The notes: generated by a model from the sequence alone, not told the origin. 64,000 nt of DNA from Nocardioides alkalitolerans (GCA_038184435.1 CP116227.1:1054001-1118000), one strand, 5' to 3'; shown: positions 1-9,130, numbered from the stretch's first letter. Made by a program: numbers and translations.

Positions 1-775
1 CGGCCACGACGACGGGGTGGAAGGTCAGCCGGTCGTTGCCGTCGCCCTTCCAGAAGCGCACGGTCGCCACGCCGCCGCCGTCCTTGACCGCGGGCAGCAC
101 CTTCTCGTCCTGGACGGCGCCGTCGACGAGACCGTCGACCCCGTCGGGGAACGCTTCGCGGATCCGGCCGGCCACGTCGTCACCGCGCGGCACCACGTGG
201 TCCGCGCCGAACGAGCGGACGAGCTCGACGTCCTTCTCGGCGGCGTCCGCCACGACGATGAGCCCGGCGCGCTTGGCCAGGGGGATGACGTAGCCGCCCA
301 AGGCGCCAGCGGCGCCGGTGACGGCGATCGTCTGCCCGGGGGCGAGCGCCAGATCCTCGAGCGCCAGGAGCGCGGTGAGGCCGTTCATCGGCAGCGTCGC
401 GGCCTCGGCGTACGAGGTGCCCGCGGGCGCCCGCGTGACGGAACCAGCCGGCAGCACGACATCCTCGCGGTACGCACCGTGCAGGTCCCGCGGCACGACG
501 ACACCCATGACGGCGTCGCCGGGGGACAGGTCGGTCTCGACCTCGGGGCCGATCTCGAGCAGCTCCCCGGCGATGTCCATCCCCGGCACGTCGGCGGTGT
601 CGTTCGGGACGCCCGCCCGGTTGCGCGCCCCGTTGACGACGTACGTGTCCGTGGGGTTCACCGCGGCGGCCCGCACCCGCACGCGGACCTGCCCCGGCCC
701 CAGCGGCTCCGCGGGGAGGTCGATCTCGTGCAGGGCCTCGGGCCCGCCGTACTCGGTCACTCCGATGGCTCGCAT
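1..775 (-). CDS. NADP-dependent zinc-independent alcohol dehydrogenase / quinone oxidoreductase family protein (3' end outside window)
   Basis: Medium-chain dehydrogenase/reductase family enzyme, probably reducing quinones or enones with NADPH in the cytoplasm. The protein begins MRAIGVTEYGGPEAL, the usual start of this family, has the substrate-domain stretch GxVRVRVRAAAVNPTD, and a Rossmann motif TGAAGALGG at about residue 153. It lacks the GHE zinc motif of classical alcohol dehydrogenases. About 258 residues are visible; the C-terminus lies beyond base 1. The ATG at 773-775 fits the family start. It lies downstream of, and on the same strand as, the aldehyde dehydrogenase gene, separated by about 56 bases, so it could belong to the same operon. 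Family is clear from sequence; substrate is unknown. Confidence 0.85.
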   Translation of the reverse strand, partial: MRAIGVTEYGGPEALHEIDLPAEPLGPGQVRVRVRAAAVNPTDTYVVNGARNRAGVPNDTADVPGMDIAGELLEIGPEVETDLSPGDAVMGVVVPRDLHGAYREDVVLPAGSVTRAPAGTSYAEAATLPMNGLTALLALEDLALAPGQTIAVTGAAGALGGYVIPLAKRAGLIVVADAAEKDVELVRSFGADHVVPRGDDVAGRIREAFPDGVDGLVDGAVQDEKVLPAVKDGGGVATVRFWKGDGNDRLTFHPVVVA

Positions 776-831
776 CGTTCCTGTCTACCGCCCGCAGGCA
801 ACGGACCCGGTACGTCGCGGCGCGGCGCCCC

Positions 832-2412
832 TCAGTTCCGACGCCTCCCGCGGATCGTCTCCAGCGGTCGCCGCGGCAGCTTCGGCAGCTGCGAGGCCCG
901 CCCGTGCAGGGCGAGCAGCAGGGTGGCGACCATCGTCTCCTGCTCGGGGGTGCGGTCGAAGGTGGTGAGGTTGATCGGCGCCTTGAACCGCGTGCGGGTC
1001 ACCGACTTGGCGTAGGTGAACTCGCGCAGTCCGTCGGGCCCGTGGATGCGGCCGAAGCCGGAGTCGCCGACGCCGCCGAACGGCAGCGACGGCACGCCCG
1101 CGAACGAGATGACCGAGTTGATCGACGTCATGCCGGTCCGCAGCCGCCGGGCGAGGTCCTCACCTTCCTTGCCGGTGAAGATGGCCGAGCCCAGCCCGTA
1201 CTTCCCGGCGTTGGTCAGCTCGACCGCCTCGTCCATGTCGCGCACCTTGCGCACCGTCACCGTCGGGCCGAAGGTCTCCTCGGTGACGGCCGCGCTGTCC
1301 TCGGGCACGTCGACGAGCACGGTCGGCTGCACGAACCGGTCGCCGACCGCCTCGGCGCCGCCGACCACGGCGCGTCCGCCGCTGGACAGGGCGTCGTCGA
1401 CGTGGCGGCGCACGATCTCGAGCTGGCCGGGCATCGTCATCGGTCCGATCTTGGCGTCGACGTCGACCCCGGCGTGCACGCTGCGGGCGCGCTCGGCGAG
1501 CAGGGCGACGAACCGGTCGTGCACCCGCTCGTGCACGTAGATCCGCTCGACGCCCGCACAGGTCTGGCCGGCGTTCGCGAAGGCGCCCCACGCGGCGGCA
1601 TCGGCGGCAGCCTCGAGGTCGGCGTCCTCGTCGACGAGTAGCGCGTCCTTGCCGCCGGCCTCGACGATGACGGGGGTGAGCGTCTCGGCGCAGGCCGCCA
1701 TCACGCGCTTCCCGGTGGCGGTCGAGCCGGTGAACGCGACCTTGTCGACGCCGGCCCGGCACAGCGCGGCCCCGGTCTCCCCGAACCCGGTGACGACCTG
1801 CAGCAGGTCGTGGTCGGGCACGACCTCGCGGAGGCTGTCGGCCAGCCACTGCGCGACCCCGGGGGTCAGCTCGCTGGGCTTGAACACCACCGTGTTGCCC
1901 GCGGCCAGTGCGTACGCGATCGAGCCCATGGGCGTGAAGACGGGGTAGTTCCACGGGCCGATGACGCCGACGACGCCCAGGGGCAGGTACTCGACCGACG
2001 CGGCCTGGTTGGCCAGGAGCAGGCCGGGGGAGACCCGCTTGCGGCCGAGGACCTTCTCGGCGTGCGACCCGGCCCAGGCGAGGTGGTCGATGGTGAGCGT
2101 GCACTCGAGCTGTGCGTCGCCGTGCGGCTTGCCGGTCTCCTGGTGCACGACGTCGCAGAGCTGCGCGAGCCGGCGGGTGAGCACGGCGCGCCACTGCGTG
2201 AGCACCTCGCGGCGACCGTCGAAGCCGAGACCGGCCCACCAGCCGGCGGACGCGCGCGCCCGCGCGACCGCGGCGCGCACGTCGTCCTCGTCGTGGATCG
2301 GGTGGACGCCGACGACGTCGCCGGTGGCCGGGCTGATGGACTCGAAGGTACGGCGCTGGGCGCCGGGCCCCGTGGGCTCGGCGGCGCTCGGGGGAGTGGT
2401 CGTGGTGGTCAT
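832..2412 (-). CDS. Aldehyde dehydrogenase family protein (succinate-semialdehyde dehydrogenase-like)
   Basis: NAD(P)-dependent oxidation of an aldehyde to its acid. At 526 residues it has the full family length. Visible landmarks are the cofactor motif PWNYP at about 153-157, KPSE at 178-181, the general base Glu251 in VEAGGKD, and the catalytic Cys285 in NAGQTCAG. The start ATG lies 3 bases after the stop of the upstream GMC oxidoreductase gene, so the two are almost certainly co-transcribed. The oxidoreductase would make the aldehyde that this enzyme oxidises, as in choline or long-chain alcohol oxidation. Which alcohol is used cannot be read from the sequence. Confidence 0.93.
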   Translation of the reverse strand: MTTTTTPPSAAEPTGPGAQRRTFESISPATGDVVGVHPIHDEDDVRAAVARARASAGWWAGLGFDGRREVLTQWRAVLTRRLAQLCDVVHQETGKPHGDAQLECTLTIDHLAWAGSHAEKVLGRKRVSPGLLLANQAASVEYLPLGVVGVIGPWNYPVFTPMGSIAYALAAGNTVVFKPSELTPGVAQWLADSLREVVPDHDLLQVVTGFGETGAALCRAGVDKVAFTGSTATGKRVMAACAETLTPVIVEAGGKDALLVDEDADLEAAADAAAWGAFANAGQTCAGVERIYVHERVHDRFVALLAERARSVHAGVDVDAKIGPMTMPGQLEIVRRHVDDALSSGGRAVVGGAEAVGDRFVQPTVLVDVPEDSAAVTEETFGPTVTVRKVRDMDEAVELTNAGKYGLGSAIFTGKEGEDLARRLRTGMTSINSVISFAGVPSLPFGGVGDSGFGRIHGPDGLREFTYAKSVTRTRFKAPINLTTFDRTPEQETMVATLLLALHGRASQLPKLPRRPLETIRGRRRN

Positions 2413-2415
2413 GGC

Positions 2416-4014
2416 TCAGGCCTTTCCGCGCAGGAGGTCGGCGGCTCGCTCGCCGATCATGATCGAGGCGGCGTTGGTGTTGCCGCGGGTCACCATCGGC
2501 ATGACGCTGGCGTCGGCGACGCGCAGCCCGTCCACGCCGCGCACGCGCAGCTGCGGGTCGACGACGGCGCGCTCGTCGCCGCCCATCGCGCAGGTGCCCA
2601 CGGGGTGGTAGAGCGTCTGGGTGTAGGCGCGCAGGTGCTCCACGATCTGCGCATCGGTCGGGTCGGCGCCCCACGACTCCATCGTGGGCAGACCGGGCCC
2701 GGCGACGTGCTCGGCGAGGGGTCCGGTGGCGACGGTGTCGAGCATGCGGCGTACGCCGGCGGTCATCGCGTCGATGTCGGCCTGGTCGTCGAAGTACCCC
2801 GGGTCGATCTCGGGGTGCCAGCGCGGGTCCGTGGAGCGGAGTCGGAGCGCACCCCGGCTCTCGACGGAGACCAGGGTCGGCGCGACGGTGACGCTGCGGG
2901 CGGTGGCCTCGTGGAAGCCGTTGTCGTAGAAGCCCGTCGGCGCGACGTGAACCTGCAGGTCGGGCGCGGCGAGGCTGTCGCGGGTGCGCCAGAAGCCGCC
3001 GCCCTCGCCGACGTTGGAGGTGAGCGGCCCGGTGCCGGTGGCCTTGGCGCGCGCGAACTGCACGAGGTTGTTGTGGTCGAGCAGGTCGGTGGTGTCGCGG
3101 GTGTGGAAGACGAGAGGTACGGCCGGGTGGTCGTGCAGGTTCTGCCCGACGCCGGGCAGGTCGACGACGACGTCCACTCCGACCTCGCGGAGGTGGGTGC
3201 CCGGCCCGATGCCCGAGAGCAGGAGGAGCTGGGGCGAGTTGATCGCACCGCCGGCGAGCACGACCTCCCCGTCGACGTACGCCGTGCGGCTGCCCGCGCC
3301 GTGCTGGTACGCCACGCCCACGGCGCGTCCGCCCTCGACGACGACGCGCTCGACGAGGGCGCCGGTGCGGATCGTGAGGTTGGGTCGGCCGGCGGCGGGC
3401 TCGAGGTAGGCCTTCGCGGTCGACCAGCGCCGCCCCTTGCGGCAGGTGACCTGGTAGAGCCCCGCGCCCTCCTGCTCGGCGCCGTTGAAGTCGTCGGTGG
3501 GCTTGAAGCCGGCGGCGACCGCCGACTCGACCCAGGCGGTGGTCAGCGGGTGGGTGTAGCGCCGGTCCTCGACGTGGAGCGGGCCGTCCTGGCCGTGGTG
3601 CGGCCCGCCGAGCCGGGTGTTGCCCTCGGAGCGGACGAAGTAGGGGAGCACGTCGTCGTAGCCCCACCCGGTCGCGCCGTAGGCGTCGCGCCACGTGTCG
3701 AAGTCCGCGCGGTTGCCGCGGATGTAGATCATCGCGTTCATCGACGAGCAGCCGCCGAGGGCCTTCATGCGGGGCCAGTACGCCCGGCGACCCTCGAGCT
3801 GCTTCTGCTCGCTGGTCTGGTAGTTCCAGTCCCACCGCGTCTTGAAGAGGTTGGGGAACGCCGCCGGGATGTTGATCTCGTCGGCGTCGGCCGGCCCGCC
3901 CGCTTCGAGGAGGAGGACCGAGACCTTCGGGTCCTCCGTGAGGCGGGCGGCGAGGGCGGCGCCGGCACTGCCGGCTCCGACCAGCACGTGGGTGAAGACT
4001 TCCCGGTCCGGCAC
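2416..4014 (-). CDS. GMC family FAD-dependent alcohol oxidoreductase (choline/alkanol dehydrogenase type)
   Basis: Flavoprotein that oxidises an alcohol to an aldehyde. The N-terminal FAD-binding motif GAGSAG lies at residues 13-18, with the ribose-binding acidic residue in LLLEAGG near 37. The C-terminal GMC signature carries the catalytic His of YHPVGTCAMGG and the Asn of RGNTNAASIMIGERAADLL. I chose the GTG at 4012-4014 (protein MPDREVFTHV, 532 aa) because it has AAGGAGG just upstream and starts right before the FAD domain; an earlier in-frame start would add an unconserved tail. It is the first gene of an operon with the aldehyde dehydrogenase. Related to BetA and AlkJ; not assigned to either because the substrate is not evident. 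Confidence 0.92.
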   Translation of the reverse strand: MPDREVFTHVLVGAGSAGAALAARLTEDPKVSVLLLEAGGPADADEINIPAAFPNLFKTRWDWNYQTSEQKQLEGRRAYWPRMKALGGCSSMNAMIYIRGNRADFDTWRDAYGATGWGYDDVLPYFVRSEGNTRLGGPHHGQDGPLHVEDRRYTHPLTTAWVESAVAAGFKPTDDFNGAEQEGAGLYQVTCRKGRRWSTAKAYLEPAAGRPNLTIRTGALVERVVVEGGRAVGVAYQHGAGSRTAYVDGEVVLAGGAINSPQLLLLSGIGPGTHLREVGVDVVVDLPGVGQNLHDHPAVPLVFHTRDTTDLLDHNNLVQFARAKATGTGPLTSNVGEGGGFWRTRDSLAAPDLQVHVAPTGFYDNGFHEATARSVTVAPTLVSVESRGALRLRSTDPRWHPEIDPGYFDDQADIDAMTAGVRRMLDTVATGPLAEHVAGPGLPTMESWGADPTDAQIVEHLRAYTQTLYHPVGTCAMGGDERAVVDPQLRVRGVDGLRVADASVMPMVTRGNTNAASIMIGERAADLLRGKA

Positions 4015-4669
4015 GCGTCCTCCTTGGGTCGCGGGCGGTCGCCGCGTGTGCGGGGGCGCCCGGGAGCACTTTAGGTGCCGCTGTGACGTGGGACACGGTC
4101 TGCCCACGTGCATTCTCGCCCGCTATGCCGCGACCGCGTCCACGAGGGCACGACCGACGAGTAAATGGGCGCCGCCCACCTGGCGTCGACCTCCAACGTG
4201 GGGAGGGGGCAGATCTTGAGTCTAGGCGGGGAGGCGAGCGAGACGGTGAGGTACTTTCACAGGCTAGTTTGCGCCTACCGCATCGTCGCCGGTCCCGTGG
4301 CTGAGATCGAGGTGGACCTAGCTGGCCGGCACCTAGGCATCCGAGGGTGACCTGATCCTCACGCGGCAGAATGAGCGTCGGCTGCGCCCGCTGCGAGGTG
4401 CGTGAAGCCGGAACGGCGACCGCTGGGCCATTGCTCGCCCGCGTCTATTGCGACGGCTCGATGCGCGTCCAGTGTCTCGGTGTCGACTTCGGTGGCACCG
4501 TCAGGACCGTGCGGCCACGGACTTCTGACGTTCGGCGGCGAGACTTGGAACCTGTCGGGTGATCCACGGGAGCGCAACGTCACCGCCGTCACTCCATTCA
4601 TAGCGCCTCCTTAACGGCGCGGGTCGCACACCATGAGAGTGTGGCCTTGATCAGAGATGAGAGGCAAGG
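4015..4669. other. Long gene-poor stretch at the left edge of the accessory island
   Basis: About 650 bases between the GMC oxidoreductase start and the first island gene fragment. Short open frames exist on both strands but none resembles a known protein or shows a consistent coding pattern. The base composition becomes less GC-rich here than in the operon to the left. The promoter of the oxidoreductase operon should lie near its right-facing end. No tRNA, insertion-sequence end or attachment-site duplication could be found by eye. Confidence 0.5.
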
Positions 4670-4894
4670 ATGAGCAAAATTCGCATCGGTTCGCGAATTA
4701 TCGCTACATCGGAGATGTTGCGAAGCTACTGGCCGGTGGCGACGGAACGGCAGCGCGTGTACCACGCTCGTTTGGCTGGCCTCCCTGGCCCTCGGACGAA
4801 TGACGAGATCATCTCCCGGTACAGGTTTACGAATGCGTACCGCGCCGCTGTCGAGCACGGCACGCCGTCCGCGAGCGTGCCGTCGGCGAGGTGA
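4670..4894 (+). pseudogene. N-terminal fragment of a 5-hmdU DNA kinase helical-domain (nucleotide kinase domain) protein
   Basis: The first ~58 residues match the start of the family annotated as 5-hmdU DNA kinase helical domain or nucleotide-kinase-domain protein: a YWxxAxERQxxYxxRLxGxPxPxTxDxIxxxYRFTNAYRA pattern, here running from SYWPVATERQ to YRFTNAYRA. Full family members continue for about 250-300 further residues; here the similarity stops at about base 4845 and the frame ends at 4894. An AAGG lies 5 bases before the ATG. The family is known from phage hypermodified-thymine pathways and from bacterial defence regions. This copy looks truncated by a deletion or rearrangement. Family recognition is from memory of the motif and needs a profile search. 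Confidence 0.6.
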
Positions 4895-5341
4895 TGGACG
4901 CGCTCGCGTGCTTCTCGGGCAGGTGGGGGAAGATTGTGGCGCTGAGCATGATCTCGTGGTGGTCGAGACCGGCCTCGAGGCACGCCTCGGTGGGGAACAG
5001 GGGCACGGGCGTCGAGTCGCACGGGCCGTCTTCTCAGGCCGCCATACGTGCGGCGAGCTCGATCGCGAGCTCGCGGTGACCCGGCGGCGTCGGAACGGCT
5101 GGCTTCGGATCAAGTGAAGGCGCGCCCGGCGCACAAAAGATGTCGACCGGCCCGTCTGTCCTGCGCTTCCGCAGTTCAGAGGGGCCGCGCCTGGGACGGG
5201 TGACTCAGATGTCGTAGTAGTCGGCGGGGAACCACGCTGACCTGCGGTTTTGCGGCCTTCGCGGGCGCGGATGTAACGGCTGGCGCAGTGGATGCCGTGG
5301 ATTGGAGGCGGCGACGAACCACGAGTTACGACCAGCGTTGG
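4895..5341. other. Degraded DNA between the kinase fragment and the unknown helical protein
   Basis: No intact gene is visible. One minus-strand frame ends WFPADYYDI at a stop at 5205-5207 and could be the C-terminal scrap of a lost gene, since an adjoining frame just upstream also reads without stops; this is weak. The stretch probably marks deleted or scrambled island cargo. Confidence 0.35.
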
Positions 5342-6595
5342 TCAGCCGGCATCAGCGTCAGACTGCGTCTTCTCGTCGTCGCGACGGAGCCTCCGCTCGG
5401 CGAGACGGGCAGAGACCTTGCCCTTGGCGGACTTGACCTTGCCGACGGTCTCGCCTCCCAGTCGCTTCGCCGACTCGACGCGCTCCGCCCCACCGGCGAC
5501 CGCCTTGTGCCTCAGCTCCTTGGCGGCATCCGCCCATCGCTTCGCCTCCGAGGTGGTTGACGAAGTCTCGATCCCGAGGGGCTGGTGGAACTCGATGATC
5601 GATGCCGTGATCCTCGTGCTCGACTGCACGACGGCAGGTGATTGCATCGGGTTGAAGAGGACGCGGGTGTTGGCCCTTTCGGCTGCAGCCTGGATCCGGT
5701 CCATCAGGGCGTTGGTGCTCCGCGCAATGAAGTCGAGCCGCTCGTGCCGGGCCGCCTTGAGGCCCTGCCGGTGCCCCTCCAGGTCGTCCGGAGCGGTCTC
5801 CAGAACGCGGTCGAGCTCGAGGACTGCGATGCCTTCCTGCAGCTGGAAACAGCGTGCCAGCACGGCGAGCCACTCGCGCGCTTTCGTCTCCGCCTCCTGC
5901 GCGGCCTTCATGAGATCCGCGATCGATGACTTGCGCTCGAGCTTCTCGGCGAGTCCTTCGAACTGCAGCAGGGCGTAGGCCTGGGTATCAGCGATCGTGC
6001 CCGCCGCGTCTTGGACCTTCGACCACGTGACCTCGCTGACGCGACCGACGTGCGCGCGGATGGTCATGGCTTCCTCGATCTGGAGCCCGATGCCGATCAT
6101 CTGCGCCAGCACGGTGTCCTTCTGGGCGCGGAGGACGTCGTCGAGCTTCGCGTCAATGGCTGCGAGGTAGTCGCTGATCTCATCCATGGCCTGCTGCATC
6201 GCGAGCTGGGCCATCAGCGCAGGGGCGTTGGCGAGCACGGCCGGGTTCTTCGGAACCATGCCGGGCCCCTTCTCGAGCTGGATCCATGACTTGCTGGCCC
6301 CAGGCCGGCCGATCATGGCGTGGCTGACGCCGGGAGTCTTCGTGGGCGTCAGGCCGAACTTCCTCACCTTCTGCGCCGACTCCTCGGTCAACTTCACCCA
6401 TCGCCCTGAGTTCGCTGCCACGTCAGCGGCGGCCTGGGCGCCCACGGTGCCCAGGGTCAAGACCTTTCGAATCCGCGGCAGCCCGAGATCCTTCGATGGA
6501 AGCGCTTCTGCCTCCAGAAAACGCTCGACCGCCTTGGGCTCGCCGATCACCGCAATACCATCGCCGTCGCTGATCAGCTCGATCTCGTTGCTCAC
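5342..6595 (-). CDS. Helical protein of unknown function in the defence island
   Basis: A 417-residue protein that I do not recognise. The start GTG at 6593-6595 gives SNEIELISDGDGIAVIG after the initiator; a longer reading frame exists but its extra residues look non-coding. Residues about 1-110 contain a short beta-rich segment then a Gly/Ala stretch (TLGTVGAQAAADVAANSG). The middle (about 130-300) is Ala/Glu/Lys/Leu-rich and predicted to be helical, with coiled-coil character. The C-terminus is Lys/Arg-rich and likely disordered or nucleic-acid binding. There is no signal peptide or convincing membrane helix. It is divergently transcribed from the DUF262/RAMA fusion about 100 bases away and close to the type I restriction genes, so a defence-related role is possible but unproven. 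Confidence 0.7.
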   Translation of the reverse strand: MSNEIELISDGDGIAVIGEPKAVERFLEAEALPSKDLGLPRIRKVLTLGTVGAQAAADVAANSGRWVKLTEESAQKVRKFGLTPTKTPGVSHAMIGRPGASKSWIQLEKGPGMVPKNPAVLANAPALMAQLAMQQAMDEISDYLAAIDAKLDDVLRAQKDTVLAQMIGIGLQIEEAMTIRAHVGRVSEVTWSKVQDAAGTIADTQAYALLQFEGLAEKLERKSSIADLMKAAQEAETKAREWLAVLARCFQLQEGIAVLELDRVLETAPDDLEGHRQGLKAARHERLDFIARSTNALMDRIQAAAERANTRVLFNPMQSPAVVQSSTRITASIIEFHQPLGIETSSTTSEAKRWADAAKELRHKAVAGGAERVESAKRLGGETVGKVKSAKGKVSARLAERRLRRDDEKTQSDADAG

Positions 6596-6693
6596 GACTG
6601 TGACGCTAGGACAGAGGTCCAACGGTTGCAGCCGAACGGACGGAGTCGTCAGATCGAGCCCCGTACGTCGGGCCCGCGCGGCAGGATGCAAAC

Positions 6694-7218
6694 GTGGAGA
6701 CCTTCAAGCGGACCCCGCTGCAGTTGTTCAACCTGCCGCAGCACTTCGTCATCCCGCTGTTCCAGCGTCCCTACGTCTGGAAGGAGGGGGAGCAGTGGGA
6801 ACCCCTCTGGAAGGACGTTCGTCGCGTTGCAGAGCTCCGCATCAACGAGCCGCATCTGGCGCCGCAGCACTTCCTCGGTGCTGTCGTGCCGCCCGGCCAC
6901 ACCGGTGAGGTCGTCGACCCGCAGACGAAGGCACAGGACTGGGTGGAGATCAAGCATCTCGTAGAGGCCGGCCTGCTGCCAGCCGGAACGGTCATTCGCT
7001 CCAACCACCGCGACTTCAAGGAGGCGACGGCGGTGGTCACGGCGGACGGCTTCCTTGAACTCGACGGCAAGCGGTTCAGCAGTCCGTCTGGTGCCGGCCG
7101 CCACCTGCGGAAGAAAGCAACCAACGGCTGGTACGTCTGGGCCCTCGAGGACGGACGCAGGCTCCGTGACGCCCGCGCGCAGTTCATGAGCGGGGTATCG
7201 GACTCCGAATCCGAGTAG
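6694..7218 (+). pseudogene. DUF262 N-terminus joined to a RAMA domain; internally deleted GmrS/DUF262-type restriction protein
   Basis: Residues 1-57 match the start of DUF262 (GmrSD-type, ParB-like nuclease) proteins, including IPLFQRPYVWKE and HFLGAVV. The family's next motif, DGQQR, is absent, and so are the rest of DUF262 and any DUF1524 HNH domain. Instead the frame runs into residues about 66-165 that match the RAMA domain (restriction enzyme adenine methylase associated), with LVEAGLLPAGTVIR, FSSPSGAGRHLR and NGWYVW. Intact proteins with both ends are usually 550-700 residues, so this 174-residue product looks like an in-frame internal deletion. GTG start at 6694. It lies 70 bases before the hsdM operon. 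It could still make a small RAMA protein, but no nuclease centre remains. Confidence 0.65.
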
Positions 7219-7288
7219 GAGCCCGCCGGCGGATGGCTCCCATTGGCGGGGTTGCGCGCTACCATGTCGTTGGGCAAACATAACAAAC

Positions 7289-9130
7289 ATGACAGACAGC
7301 GGCCACCTTCCGGCTCTGCTCCAGAGCATCCGCGCGACCCTGGACCTCACCCAGGCTGAGCTGGCCGAGCGCCTCGGCGTCTCGTTCGCCACCGTCAACA
7401 GATGGGAGGGCGGAGCGAACAAGCCGCAGCGGGCACAACTGGCGAAGATCACCGCACTGGCCGACGGGACCGGCGTCGACCTTGGCGATACCCCGGACAC
7501 GGGCGGCGCGGTTGTGGCCCGTCGTCGTGGCCGTCAGGCCAAGTCGGCAACGCCGACCACCAAGCCGATGGAGCAGATGCTCTGGAACGCCGCTTGTTCG
7601 ATTCGCGGCGAGAAGGACGCACCGAAGTTCAAGGACTACCTGCTGCCACTGCTGTTCTTGAAGCGTCTCTCCGATGTCTTCGACGACGAGATCGACCGCC
7701 TCGCCGAGGAGTACGGCGACCGGGAGGTCGCCGTCGAGATCGCCGACAACGACCACAGTCTCCTTCGCTTCTACCTCCCGCCCGAGTCGCGCTGGGCAGT
7801 CATCAGCGGCCGCGCTCAGTACGACTGGCCGAACGACGAGCGCGGTCGCACAACCCGCCCACGCGACGTCGGAGAGCATCTGACCAAGGCAGTGCGGGCG
7901 GTCGTCCGTTACAACCCGACGCTCGCAGGAGTCATCGACGTCGTCGACTTCGCGGCCGAGCGCAACGGCGAAAGAGACATCAACCCCGCGAAGCTCAGCG
8001 GCGTAGTCGAGACGTTCTCGGATCCGCGCTACCGGCTCGGCCTGGCCGATGTGCAACCCGACTTCCTCGGTCGTGCCTACGAGTATCTCCTCCGCAAGTT
8101 CGCCGAAGGGTCCGGCCAGAGCGCCGGCGAGTTCTTCACGCCGACCGACGTCGGCTTCCTCATGGCCCGCATCTTGCGCCCGAAGCCCGGCCAGACCTGC
8201 CACGACTACGCCTGCGGATCGGCCGGGCTCCTCATCAAGCTGCAGCTCGTTGCCAACGAGCTCGACCCGACCGCGAAGGTGCCTCTGAAGCTCTACGGGC
8301 AGGAGCTTCAGGCCGAGAGCTACGCGGTAGCGCGCATGAACGCGATCATCCACGACATGGACGTGGACCTCCAGCGGGGTGACACCATGATCAACCCCAA
8401 GTTCCGTACGCCATTGGGCTCACTTGGCCAGTTCGACCTGGTTGTCGCCAATCCGATGTGGAACCAGCCCTTCGGTGCCAGCATCTTCGAGGACGACCCC
8501 TACGATCGTTTCATCAAGAATGGCGGGGCGACTTCGGGTAGGGGTGACTGGGCCTGGCTCCAGCACACGCTTTCGGTCCTTAAGGACGGAGGGCGCGCAG
8601 CCGTGGTTCTCGACACCGGCGCTGTAACTCGCGGCTCCGGTTCGAAAAATGAGGACAAGGAACGCAACATCCGCAAGTGGTTCGTCGACCAGGACCTCGT
8701 CGAAGGCGTCATCATGATGCCGGACAATCTCTTCTACAACACCAGCGCGGCGGGCGTGATCGTGGTGCTCAACAGGCGCAAGCCCGAGTTCAAGAAGGGC
8801 AAGATCACGCTCGTCAATGCCAGCAAGCGCTTCACGAAAGGCAAACCCAAGAACCACATTGCAGAGGAAGATGTCGCCGAGGTCGCGAGGCTCTTCAACG
8901 CGGGCGAATCAGTCGAGGGTGAGGTCGCAGTCATCGACCTCCATCAGGCCGCAGGTGCTGACTACAACCTCAGCCCGAGCAAGTGGGTACTTAAAGCGGA
9001 TGCGACGGCCCATGCTGAGCTTCCGGAGTTGCTCACGCAACTGGATGAGTTGACGACCGAGGACGCCAATCTCACCACAGAGTTGCTGCAGCTCCTGCGA
9101 CCGCTCGTCGTGACTGGTGCCGAGCGATGA
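7289..9130 (+). CDS. hsdM: Type I restriction-modification methyltransferase subunit HsdM with N-terminal helix-turn-helix
   Basis: Adenine-N6 methyltransferase subunit of a type I system; works with HsdS to protect host DNA and is part of the HsdRMS nuclease. Residues 8-60 form an XRE-type helix-turn-helix (LDLTQAELAERLGVSFATVNRWEGG), an unusual addition. HsdM proper follows from about residue 90: N-terminal helical domain, SAM-binding motif DYACGSAGLL near 306 and catalytic motif NPMW near 387, in place of the more common NPPF/NPPY. At 613 aa it is longer than most HsdM by roughly the HTH domain. The ATG has no clear Shine-Dalgarno sequence. hsdS follows with an ATGA overlap. The HTH may let the protein regulate its own operon, as controller proteins do; that is inference. 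Confidence 0.93.
   Translation: MTDSGHLPALLQSIRATLDLTQAELAERLGVSFATVNRWEGGANKPQRAQLAKITALADGTGVDLGDTPDTGGAVVARRRGRQAKSATPTTKPMEQMLWNAACSIRGEKDAPKFKDYLLPLLFLKRLSDVFDDEIDRLAEEYGDREVAVEIADNDHSLLRFYLPPESRWAVISGRAQYDWPNDERGRTTRPRDVGEHLTKAVRAVVRYNPTLAGVIDVVDFAAERNGERDINPAKLSGVVETFSDPRYRLGLADVQPDFLGRAYEYLLRKFAEGSGQSAGEFFTPTDVGFLMARILRPKPGQTCHDYACGSAGLLIKLQLVANELDPTAKVPLKLYGQELQAESYAVARMNAIIHDMDVDLQRGDTMINPKFRTPLGSLGQFDLVVANPMWNQPFGASIFEDDPYDRFIKNGGATSGRGDWAWLQHTLSVLKDGGRAAVVLDTGAVTRGSGSKNEDKERNIRKWFVDQDLVEGVIMMPDNLFYNTSAAGVIVVLNRRKPEFKKGKITLVNASKRFTKGKPKNHIAEEDVAEVARLFNAGESVEGEVAVIDLHQAAGADYNLSPSKWVLKADATAHAELPELLTQLDELTTEDANLTTELLQLLRPLVVTGAER

Noticed and set aside
1160..4096. A 978-residue minus-strand open frame across the ALDH and GMC genes
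   Set aside because: It is very Arg/Pro/Gly-rich and is a frame shadow of the two real genes, which show all family motifs in other frames.
4015..4669. Attachment-site duplication or tRNA at the left island edge
   Set aside because: No tRNA cloverleaf was found, and no matching direct repeat could be seen against 15939-16080 by eye.
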